5,776 bases of DNA, from the NCBI GenBank assembly GCA_029554925.1, contig JAKPUV010000024.1:1-5776 (forward strand). The letters are read 5' to 3'. The stretch is from Candidatus Hydrogenedentota bacterium. GTDB lineage: Bacteria; Hydrogenedentota; Hydrogenedentia; Hydrogenedentales; CAITNO01. A program made the position numbers and the translations under genes. Below are positions 1 through 5,776 of the stretch, piece after piece; position 1 is the first letter of the stretch, and the number at the start of each line of letters is the position of its first letter. The notes under the pieces are model-generated. The model did not search any database and was not told the origin of the DNA. It saw nothing but the letters and a program-made list of their open reading frames with translations.

Positions 1-474
1 GAGCCCCTGTATGTGGCCGTGGCGGCGTATTCCCCCGATTTCGACTTCCTGCTGCGGAAGGTGTCGCCGCTCTTCGCCCACGGGGTGTGGACCCACACCG
101 CGGTGGGGATGACGGCGGTGGCCCTCACCCTGTCCGCCGTCACCTGGGCGGTGCTCGCGCTGGTGTATCGCCCGTCGCCCATCGCGTTCTGGAGGCTGTG
201 CGCGCTGGCGCTGCTCGGCGGCGCGACCCATCTGGCCCTCGACGCGTTCACCTACTACGAGTCCGCCGCCGACGCGACCCACCACATGTATTTCTGGCCG
301 GTGTGGAACTTCCCGTGGCACATCAACACGATGTTTCCCGGGGCGTCGTACTCCCTGCGGGTGGCGGCGGAGGTCGTGCACTCCGTCGCGGTGGCCGGCG
401 TGATCCTGTTCCAGTGGGCGGCGCGCGGGCGGAACCCGCTGCGCGCGCTCGACCCCCGGGGGTGGTTCCGCTAG
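1..474 (+). CDS. YdjM/DUF457-like integral membrane protein (metal-dependent hydrolase-like), 5'-truncated
   Basis: The reading frame is open from the first base, so the start codon lies outside the window; the GTG at 13 is only an internal in-frame codon. The visible 157 residues (window numbering) begin with a Ser-Pro-Asp-Phe-Asp motif at 11-15, followed by His27 and a Thr-His-Thr at 31-33. A hydrophobic segment covers about 37-57. A second (about 64-83) carries a Thr-His-Leu-x-Leu-Asp-x-Phe-Thr motif at 76-84. A third covers about 121-140, and the tail is basic. The order 'PDxD, then H..TH, then THLxLD' in a small polytopic protein is the signature of the YdjM/DUF457 family, often annotated as inner-membrane metal-dependent hydrolases. 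DUF4184 proteins share similar motifs and are the main alternative. The conserved His and Asp residues suggest metal binding near the membrane; the substrate is unknown. The gene ends in TAG, overlapping the stop of the convergent regulator gene by 4 bp. Family assignment is from motif memory, not alignment. Confidence 0.6.
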   Translation, partial: EPLYVAVAAYSPDFDFLLRKVSPLFAHGVWTHTAVGMTAVALTLSAVTWAVLALVYRPSPIAFWRLCALALLGGATHLALDAFTYYESAADATHHMYFWPVWNFPWHINTMFPGASYSLRVAAEVVHSVAVAGVILFQWAARGRNPLRALDPRGWFR

Positions 475-481
475 AAGAACC
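464..481. repeat. Short inverted repeat spanning the shared stop codons
   Basis: GGTTC (464-468) and GAACC (477-481) flank an 8-nt loop that contains the CTAG shared by both stop codons. A one-base bulge would allow a few more G-C pairs outward. There is no T run on either strand, so it is at best a weak, possibly bidirectional, terminator-like hairpin. Confidence 0.35.
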
Positions 482-1601
482 CCTCGCGGCGGGTGGTGGA
501 TCCGGGCCGTCTCTTGCGGTCGTAGGTGTCGTAGGTCTCGACGAATTCCTGCTCCGTGGCGTTGAAGGCCTCGATCACCGCCGGGTCGAAATCCTTTCCC
601 GCGCCCTCGCGCAGGGTGCGCGCCGTGTCCTCGTGGGGCAGGGCGGGCTTGTACGGGCGCTTCGAGCGCAGGGCGTCGTAGACGTCGGCGACGGCCATGA
701 TCCGGGCGCTCAGGGGGATGTCCTCCCCCTTGAGGCCGTCGGGGTAGCCGTTTCCGCTCCAGCGCTCGTGGTGGGAGCGCGCGATGGCGATGCCCATGTT
801 GATGAAGGAGTTGCGCGGGTAGCGGCGGTGGGCCGCCTGGAGGGTCCGCGCGCCGATGGCGGTGTGGCCCTTGATCATTTCAAACTCCGGGGGGGTGAGC
901 CGCTCCGGCTTGAGCAGGATGCGGTCCGGGATGCCCACCTTTCCCACGTCGTGGAGGACCGAGGCGTTGTAGATGTCGGAGACGTAGGCCTCGTCGATGC
1001 TGTTTCCGTAGCGGGGGGTTTTCCGCAGGCGCTCGCAGAGGATCTTGCAGAAGGTCCGCGTGCGCTCAATGTGGTAGCCCGTCTCGTCGTCCCGGGACTC
1101 GGCGAGCTTTGACAGGGCGGTGATGGTGGCGAGCTGGGACTCGGAGATTTCGCGCACCTTCTCCTCGACCAGCTTTTCGAGGCCGGCCCGGTGCCCCTCG
1201 ATTTCGCGCAGCGCCCTGCGCAGGAGGAGGTGCGTCTTGACGCGGGCGTTCACCTCCTCGAACTGGAAGGGCTTGGTCACATAGTCCATTCCGCCGACCT
1301 CGAAGGCCTTCACCTTGTTTTTCACGTCGGTGAGGGCGCTGAGGAACAGGACGGGCACGTCGCACAGCGCCTCGCTGGCCCGCATGCGGCGGCACACCTC
1401 GTAGCCGTCCATGTCGGGCATGAGAATGTCGAGCATGACCAGGTCGGGGACATTCTTCTCGGCGGCCCTGAGCATCATGGCGCCGGAGGGGAACATGCGG
1501 ACGTCGTATCCCTCGCCCTCGAGCATGCTCTCCAGCAGTTTGAGGTTTTCGGCGGTGTCGTCCACCACCATGATCGTCTGTTTTTCCGCGCGTTCAGGCA
1601 T
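471..1601 (-). CDS. Response regulator with HD-GYP domain (RpfG-like cyclic-di-GMP phosphodiesterase)
   Basis: A cytoplasmic two-component output protein of 376 residues, predicted to hydrolyse cyclic di-GMP when its receiver is phosphorylated. The receiver spans about 8-125, with the acidic pair Asp14/Asp15, phospho-acceptor Asp58 (MLDILMPDMDG context), Ser88 and Lys110-Pro111. A charged, probably coiled-coil linker covers about 126-160. The HD-GYP domain covers about 165-355: Glu173 and His177, His217-Asp218 with Lys221, His246, His277-His278, the GNGYPDGL loop (Gly285-Tyr286-Pro287) and Asp306. These match the metal ligands and GYP motif known for the family, so catalysis looks intact; Glu173 fits the trinuclear type. 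The domain order is that of RpfG. The start is ATG 1601, because GGGAGG lies 9 nt upstream. An in-frame ATG at 1610 abuts that Shine-Dalgarno with no spacing, and an in-frame extension to 1862 would run inside the kinase gene. The start overlaps the kinase stop by 8 bp, indicating coupled translation. The C-terminal tail is Arg/Lys-rich. Confidence 0.93.
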   Translation of the reverse strand: MPERAEKQTIMVVDDTAENLKLLESMLEGEGYDVRMFPSGAMMLRAAEKNVPDLVMLDILMPDMDGYEVCRRMRASEALCDVPVLFLSALTDVKNKVKAFEVGGMDYVTKPFQFEEVNARVKTHLLLRRALREIEGHRAGLEKLVEEKVREISESQLATITALSKLAESRDDETGYHIERTRTFCKILCERLRKTPRYGNSIDEAYVSDIYNASVLHDVGKVGIPDRILLKPERLTPPEFEMIKGHTAIGARTLQAAHRRYPRNSFINMGIAIARSHHERWSGNGYPDGLKGEDIPLSARIMAVADVYDALRSKRPYKPALPHEDTARTLREGAGKDFDPAVIEAFNATEQEFVETYDTYDRKRRPGSTTRREGFF

Positions 1602-4455
1602 TCTGCACATCCTCCCGTTGTGTGAGTTCCAGTATCCTGCCGTATTCGTAGCGGGCGGCGAGCCCGCGCAGCACGCGCCCCGCCTCCCCGTCCAGGGTTT
1701 CAACCCGCAGGATCGCCTCGTGGATGCCCCGGGCGTTCCCCTCCTCCACAGAACGGCGCACCGCAGACAGCGCTTCGGCGGGGAGATGGGCGAAGAGCTC
1801 CGCCGTGGGCGGCGCCTCGGCCCTTTCCCGCGCCTCACCGGCGGGGATCTGGTCGTAGACATACTCCAGGCCGAGCAGCCGGCCCAGAAGCGCGAAGAGG
1901 GTCTCGGGCGCGAAGGGTTTGGCCAGGAAGCCGGTCGCGCCCGCGGCGAGGGCCTCCGCCTCCTGCTGTTGATTCGCGCTGGCGGTCACCGCCAGCACCG
2001 GAACGGAGGCCCCCGGTCCGCCGGTGGCCCGTATCTGGCGGATGGCGTCGAACCCGTTGACCTCCGGCATCTGCAGGTCCATGAGCACGGCGTCGGGGGC
2101 GTCCTGGGCAAAAAGCTCCACCGCCTCCCCGCCCCCCCCCGCCACAATCACCTCGAATCCGGCGGGGGCGAGGAGCTCGCGCATGAAGGCCAGGTTTTCC
2201 GGGCTGTCGTCCACCACCAGCACGCGCGGTCTGGCGGTGTTTCCGGCGATCCGGGCAACCTGTTGGGCCTCGGGGAGCGCGCCGTCCTGTCCGGGGGGCG
2301 CGTGGCGCAGGGACACCCAGAAGCGGAAGGTGCAGCCGAGTCCGGGCCGGTTGGCCGCGGTGAGCTCGCCGCCCAGCATGCGGACCAGCCGCCGGCTGAT
2401 GGCAAGCCCCAGGCCGGTGCCCCCCGCCCGCCGCCCGGCGGCGCCCTGCTCGAACTCGGCGAAGATCGCGGTGAGCTCCTCGGGGGCGAGCCCGGGCCCC
2501 GTGTCCTCCACCTCAAAGAAGACCCGCGCGGGGTCCGCGTCGGGGCCCGCGCCGTCGCAGGTGGCGCGCAGGGTCACGCCGCCCTCGGCCGTGAACTTGA
2601 CGGCGTTCGCGAGCAGGTTCATCAGCACCTGGCGCAGCCGGGCGTCGTCCCCGGAGACATGGTCGGGCACCCGGTCTTCCATCTTGAGGTGGAGCCAGAG
2701 GTTCTTGGCGGCGGCGCGGGGCTCGAACAGGGCGAACACGTCGCTGATCAGGCTGTGCAGGGAAAAGGGGGCCTCGTCAAGGCCGGTGAAGCCGGCCTCG
2801 AGTTTGGAGAAGTCGAGGATGTCGTTGATGAGCTTGAGCAGGTGCCTGCCGGAGTGTTCCATGGTGCGCAGGATGTCGCCCTGGCGGGGGGTGACGGCGG
2901 GGTCCTTCTGGAGGACGTAGGTGAACCCGATGATGGCGTTGAGGGGGGTTCGTATCTCATGGCTCATGTTGGCGAGGAAGACGGTCTTGGCCCGCGCGCT
3001 CTCCTCGGCCGCGGCCTGGGCGATCCGGGCGTTCTCCACCTGGATCTGGTCCGTGATGTCCTCCATCAGCAGGACGATGCTCGGGGAGCCGCCGGGCATG
3101 GTGTGCGGGATGGCGCTCATGCGCATCATGCGCATGCCCTGGGCGGTGAGCCGCTGCTCCTCCCAGGCGCGCGGCACCCCGTCGTCCAGCGCCTGCTCGG
3201 GACGGCATCCGGTGCACACGCCGCGCAGGGGCGGCAGGTGCAGGGTCTTGTAGCAGAGCGAGACCTCGCCGCTTCTCACCCCGGGGTACCAGGAGCGCAG
3301 GGTGGCGTTGGAGGCGAGCAGCTCCATGCCGGGGCCCAGGAGGGCCACGCCCACGGGCAGCGACTCGGTGAGCGCCCGGTAGCGCTCCTCGCTGACCCGC
3401 CGGGCGGCGGTCATCTCCGCGGCCAGGTCCTGGGCCTTGCGGCGGACCTTGTCCTCCTGGATGAAGACGAGCAGGATGAGCAGCGCGGTGAGCGCGCCCG
3501 CCAGCAGCACCACCCGGAGGGAGGAGCGGTCCACCCGCGACTCAAACAGGGGCGTGGTGGAGAGGGCGATGGTCCAGGGCCTTCCGTAGACCTGGAGGGT
3601 GCGGGTCCGGGAGAAGAGGGCGGTGCGGGAGCGGCTCAAGCCGCTGCTGGCATAGATCAGGGTTTCCGGCGCGGTCGTCTCGCCGTCGTAGATCGCGTAG
3701 TCCACCAGCGCGGCGGCCTCCGGCGCCCGCCCCTCCATCAGGCCGCGCGAGGTGATGCCCACGTTGATGTAGCCCCGGATGGCCGCGGCGCGCGCCTCCG
3801 GGGTCCCCACGTCGTGCGCGGCGGCGAACACGGGCACGGACATGAAGACGCCCCGGACCGGCGGTGTCAGGCAGAGCGTGGTCAGGGGGGACACGCTGGC
3901 GTCGCCGGTTTCACGGGACGCGTCCAGGCAGGCCCCGCGCACGGGGTCCGAGGCCAGGTCATAGCCGAGGGCTTTGGCGTTCGCCTCGCGGGGCTCGATG
4001 AATTTCACGGGCGCGTAGTACCCGCGGGTCCCCTCGGGATAAATCCTGTAGTCCGTCCTGCCGCCCGCCTGGATGGCCGCGACAAAGGCGTCCACCTCAT
4101 ACGGGGCGATGTGGGGGCTGAAGGAAATGGCGGCGATCCACGGGAAGTTCTCCCGCACCCCCCGGAACTCGTAGTAGGTGCGCCACAGTTGCTCGTCCGT
4201 GGCGGCTTCCAGGCCCATCATGAGCCCCGCGAAGCCCTTTGCAAGGTAAGCGGTCTCGCGGATGCGCGTCGAGGTTTCCTGCACGAGCAGATCGGAGTAT
4301 TCCCGGAAGCGCGCATCCTCCCGCCCCAGGTGCGCCCGCTGCAGATAGTGCCAGCCGACCACAAAGGTGCCGCCCACGACAACGCACAGGACATAGGGCA
4401 CCACCGCCCAAATCCGACCCGCCATCCACTCCGTTCTGTCGCCGTGCAAACCCAT
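1594..4455 (-). CDS. Membrane-bound CHASE-PAS hybrid sensor histidine kinase with C-terminal receiver
   Basis: This 953-residue protein senses an extracytoplasmic signal and autophosphorylates. Transmembrane helix 1 is at about 13-35 and helix 2 at about 313-332, flanking a periplasmic CHASE domain. Its core is about 103-195, with the YYAPVKFIEP, NAKALGYDL and SRETG stretches typical of CHASE. A charged helix leads to a PAS-like domain (about 355-470) holding Cys401, Cys414 and Cys417. The HisKA dimerisation helix has NMSHEIRTP with phospho-acceptor His499. The HATPase domain has an N-box at 613-620, a G1 box DTGPG at 651-655, an F region around 665-669 and a G2 box GGTGLGLAIS at 678-687. The receiver (about 744-860) has Asp749/Asp750, acceptor Asp793, Thr824 and Lys846-Pro847. 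A helical tail (about 885-945) resembles an Hpt domain without the HxxKG histidine. I chose ATG 4455, preceded by a G-rich stretch (GGGGG, 7 nt upstream); GTG 4503 (969 residues) has no Shine-Dalgarno and would translate across a perfect palindrome. ATG 4425 is also possible. The ligand is unknown. Confidence 0.93.
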   Translation of the reverse strand: MGLHGDRTEWMAGRIWAVVPYVLCVVVGGTFVVGWHYLQRAHLGREDARFREYSDLLVQETSTRIRETAYLAKGFAGLMMGLEAATDEQLWRTYYEFRGVRENFPWIAAISFSPHIAPYEVDAFVAAIQAGGRTDYRIYPEGTRGYYAPVKFIEPREANAKALGYDLASDPVRGACLDASRETGDASVSPLTTLCLTPPVRGVFMSVPVFAAAHDVGTPEARAAAIRGYINVGITSRGLMEGRAPEAAALVDYAIYDGETTAPETLIYASSGLSRSRTALFSRTRTLQVYGRPWTIALSTTPLFESRVDRSSLRVVLLAGALTALLILLVFIQEDKVRRKAQDLAAEMTAARRVSEERYRALTESLPVGVALLGPGMELLASNATLRSWYPGVRSGEVSLCYKTLHLPPLRGVCTGCRPEQALDDGVPRAWEEQRLTAQGMRMMRMSAIPHTMPGGSPSIVLLMEDITDQIQVENARIAQAAAEESARAKTVFLANMSHEIRTPLNAIIGFTYVLQKDPAVTPRQGDILRTMEHSGRHLLKLINDILDFSKLEAGFTGLDEAPFSLHSLISDVFALFEPRAAAKNLWLHLKMEDRVPDHVSGDDARLRQVLMNLLANAVKFTAEGGVTLRATCDGAGPDADPARVFFEVEDTGPGLAPEELTAIFAEFEQGAAGRRAGGTGLGLAISRRLVRMLGGELTAANRPGLGCTFRFWVSLRHAPPGQDGALPEAQQVARIAGNTARPRVLVVDDSPENLAFMRELLAPAGFEVIVAGGGGEAVELFAQDAPDAVLMDLQMPEVNGFDAIRQIRATGGPGASVPVLAVTASANQQQEAEALAAGATGFLAKPFAPETLFALLGRLLGLEYVYDQIPAGEARERAEAPPTAELFAHLPAEALSAVRRSVEEGNARGIHEAILRVETLDGEAGRVLRGLAARYEYGRILELTQREDVQNA
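1611..1616 (-). promoter_or_regulatory. Shine-Dalgarno of the HD-GYP regulator gene, inside the kinase gene
   Basis: The - strand reads GGGAGG here, within the last codons of the kinase, 9 nt before ATG 1601. The other candidate ATG at 1610 touches it directly, which is too close. This site decides the start and implies that ribosomes finishing the kinase help initiate the regulator. Confidence 0.75.
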
Positions 4456-4468
4456 CTCGGCGCCCCCA

Positions 4469-4485
4469 ACCGGGAATTTCCCGGT
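4469..4485. promoter_or_regulatory. Perfect 17-bp palindrome, candidate operator or 5'-leader hairpin
   Basis: The + strand reads ACCGGGAATTTCCCGGT, two 8-bp arms around one central base. It lies 14 bp before the chosen kinase ATG and about 90-100 bp downstream of the predicted promoter. In RNA it could fold into a 7-bp stem with a 3-nt loop close to the ribosome binding site; as DNA it has the form of a site for a dimeric regulator. A palindrome of this length is unlikely by chance at a given place, but no binding protein is identified. Confidence 0.5.
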
Positions 4486-4578
4486 GGCAAGGTGCAAGGA
4501 CACGTTTCAGGAAGTCCGCAGACGTCCCCGCCCAACCCGTCTCAACGTCATCTAGACCCTGAATGCAGGCCTCTTCGT

Positions 4579-4607
4579 ATTTTCGCACATCGAAGGGGTG
4601 CTGTCAA
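4579..4607 (-). promoter_or_regulatory. Sigma70-type promoter for the kinase-regulator operon
   Basis: On the - strand a perfect -35 box TTGACA (4607-4602) is followed after exactly 17 nt by GAAAAT (4584-4579), which matches 4 of 6 bases of the -10 consensus. Transcription would start near 4572, giving a leader of roughly 115-120 nt before ATG 4455. The -35 box sits in an imperfect 13-bp dyad (4598-4610, one wobble pair), which may or may not matter. This is the only AT-richer stretch in the intergenic region, supporting a real promoter. Confidence 0.65.
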
Positions 4608-4639
4608 CACTTTTCTCCCCCAAGCAGGGTTCCCAAACG

Positions 4640-5776
4640 CTATTCTCGGACGAGCCAGATTTCGGCGACGCGGGAACGCTGGCGCCAGCCGAGGGTTTCC
4701 TCGCCGCTTGGGGCTTTCCAGGTGACCACCAGTTTGCGGTCCTTCACGGCGTCCTTGGGAACGCGGTACTCGCGGGTCTCGCCGATCCCCGTCTTTTCCC
4801 TGTCGGACGCCACGCGGGCGCCGTCCATCAGCAGGACCTCCTGTCCGTAGCCGCAGGTGCGCACGACGTAGTCGGCCCCCGGGTCGAGGCCCTCGTAGAC
4901 GGCGGCCTCGGGCCAGTCCATGGTGACCTGCCACGACAGGCGCTGGCGGCATTTCCCGTTGTCCAGCCACCAGAAGAGGGGCTCGGGGCGCGCCTCCTCG
5001 GCGGGGTTGCCGAAGAAGACCTCGGCGCGCTGGATGCGGGGGGAGCGGGCGGTGTGGCCGATGTCGTCGTAGAAGCCGCCGGGGCCGGGGTTTTCCCAAA
5101 GGGCGATTTCCCGCAGCCGCGCGGCCTTCTCCTTTTCGGAGGACATCGCGGCGACCTTGGCGAACTCGTCCTCCAGCCACCAGCGGTTGTTGAGGGGAAT
5201 GTCAAGGAAGTCGAGGGAGGCGCCGCGCTCGGCGCCGCTGGCGAAGTACTTCTCCACGCTGGACTGGAGGCCGATGGAGCGGTTAAGGTCGTCGTAGAGG
5301 CGCACGACGCGGTCGCGCAGCTCGGGCGCCACGGGCCGGGTCCCGGCGCGGCCGAGGATTTCCAGGGCGCGCTCCATGGCGCTGGCGGGGCCGGTCACCT
5401 CGGCGTCGAGGAGCGCGGCGTTGGCCTCCTTCTCCAGGGCCGTCTCGTTGAGCAGCCGCGCGCGGACATAGGCGTCGTAGTAGGCGCGCACAAGGCACAT
5501 CTGCCAGCGCCAGTTGTCCGCCCGCTCGGGATGGGCGGCCTCCAGCTCCTGCCAGAGCCGCAGGGTGCCGTTGACCGCGCCGTTCGCCGCGAGGCTCCCG
5601 CGCCAGTTGTTCTCCAGCGCGAGGATGCCGTCCGCCGCGCGCTCCGTGTCGGCCGCGCCGAAATACACGCGGGCGTACTGCGTGAGGATGTCGCGCACCG
5701 GCGTGGCGGGGTCCCAGCCGAGGGCGCTCCAGACGGTCTTGTTCAGGTCGTCGTGGACGCCGTCGGAGTAGGTGAT
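4640..5776 (-). CDS. C-terminal part of a large protein of unknown function, possibly glycoside-hydrolase related, 5'-truncated
   Basis: The frame is open to the window edge, so this is the last 378 residues of a longer protein; the GTG at 5698 lies in frame but the preceding 26 codons are also open and coding-like. The fragment opens with a YSDGVHDDLNK motif (3-13), then W..LGWDP and a helical stretch to about residue 225 rich in Trp, Tyr and charged residues. An LDIPLNNRWWLEDEF stretch follows near 190-205. From about 246 to the end the sequence is beta-like (alternating hydrophobic residues, DW, GADYVVR, LLMDGARV, KLVVTW) and ends in VAEIWLVRE, consistent with a beta-sandwich or galactose-binding-like terminal domain. 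The YS-[DE]-G-x-x-[DE]-D-x-N-K motif recalls the end of a barrel domain in large DUF4838 or family-20/67-like proteins of Planctomycetes and Lentisphaerae; this is a recollection, and no catalytic residue can be assigned. Signal peptide, if any, would be outside the window. It is co-oriented with the kinase but separated by a promoter. Confidence 0.85.
   Translation of the reverse strand: MTYSDGVHDDLNKTVWSALGWDPATPVRDILTQYARVYFGAADTERAADGILALENNWRGSLAANGAVNGTLRLWQELEAAHPERADNWRWQMCLVRAYYDAYVRARLLNETALEKEANAALLDAEVTGPASAMERALEILGRAGTRPVAPELRDRVVRLYDDLNRSIGLQSSVEKYFASGAERGASLDFLDIPLNNRWWLEDEFAKVAAMSSEKEKAARLREIALWENPGPGGFYDDIGHTARSPRIQRAEVFFGNPAEEARPEPLFWWLDNGKCRQRLSWQVTMDWPEAAVYEGLDPGADYVVRTCGYGQEVLLMDGARVASDREKTGIGETREYRVPKDAVKDRKLVVTWKAPSGEETLGWRQRSRVAEIWLVRE

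Larger units (their letters stand above)
4456..4639. other. Intergenic region between the upstream gene and the kinase
   Basis: A 184-bp gap between two co-oriented - strand genes. It holds the promoter at 4579-4607 and the palindrome at 4469-4485. I found no rho-independent terminator after the upstream stop: there is no strong GC stem followed by a T run on the - strand. Read-through from the upstream gene into the kinase is therefore possible. Small frames here are shadows. Confidence 0.7.

Noticed and set aside
87..1112. + strand open frame of 341 codons crossing the end of the membrane protein gene and the regulator gene
   Set aside because: Low-complexity Gly/Arg/Val-rich translation overlapping two recognisable genes in other frames; a GC-bias shadow.
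1602..1862. N-terminal extension of the HD-GYP regulator to 1862 (463 residues)
   Set aside because: The extra residues are Arg/Pro/Ser-rich, overlap the kinase tail in another frame, and the good Shine-Dalgarno at 1611-1616 points to ATG 1601.
4456..4503. GTG 4503 as the kinase start
   Set aside because: No Shine-Dalgarno precedes it, and it would put a perfect 17-bp palindrome in the coding sequence. It is not excluded; the extra 16 codons are mostly G/C-ending.
4573..4595. Inverted repeat CTTCG-13 nt-CGAAG around the -10 box
   Set aside because: Only 5-bp arms with a long spacer, expected by chance; not strong enough to call an operator.
4611..4639. Possible terminator after the upstream gene
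   Set aside because: Only 3-bp GGG/CCC pairing and no T run on the - strand; does not meet the form of a rho-independent terminator.
1411..4725. Very long + strand open frame (1104 codons) antisense to the kinase
   Set aside because: Its composition (Gly, Ala, Arg, His, Glu, Val) is what the antisense of G/C-ending codons gives, it shows no domain, and the opposite strand encodes an unmistakable hybrid kinase.
1..5776. Signs of mobile elements, CRISPR repeats, tRNA or rRNA genes, toxin-antitoxin or defence genes
   Set aside because: None seen on either strand; composition is even and the window is filled by the four genes described.

Overview
The window is dense, very GC-rich bacterial DNA with strongly G/C-ending codons. 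It holds four protein genes and about 180 bp of real intergenic space. The organism cannot be named from this. A CHASE-type hybrid sensor kinase, an HD-GYP regulator and a large uncharacterised, possibly carbohydrate-active protein suggest a free-living, high-GC environmental Gram-negative bacterium, perhaps of the PVC, Hydrogenedentes or deltaproteobacterial type. That placement is an impression, not a measurement.

Layout. On the + strand, positions 1-474 are the 3' part of a gene for a small polytopic membrane protein of the YdjM/DUF457 type, cut by the window start. Everything else is on the - strand. Reading in the direction of transcription, these are: the 3' part of a large gene of unrecognised function (5776-4640, 5' end outside the window); an intergenic region (4639-4456) with a good sigma70-type promoter and a perfect 17-bp palindrome; a membrane-bound CHASE-PAS hybrid histidine kinase (4455-1594); and an RpfG-like response regulator with an HD-GYP domain (1601-471). 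The kinase and regulator overlap by 8 bp. The regulator then meets the + strand gene tail to tail, and the two TAG stop codons share one CTAG.

How the genes work together. The kinase and regulator look like one translationally coupled two-component unit driven from the promoter at about 4579-4607. A periplasmic CHASE domain would sense an unknown small ligand, the kinase core would phosphorylate receiver domains, and the output would be cyclic-di-GMP hydrolysis by the HD-GYP domain. All expected catalytic residues are present in both proteins. The kinase also has its own receiver, and its C-terminal helical tail resembles a phosphotransfer domain that has lost its histidine. The route from the kinase to the separate regulator is therefore an open question. 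The upstream gene is co-oriented but separated by the promoter region, so a functional link is only possible, not shown.

No mobile element, CRISPR array, tRNA or rRNA was seen. The window looks like ordinary chromosomal signalling DNA with several points worth checking, not a clearly new system.
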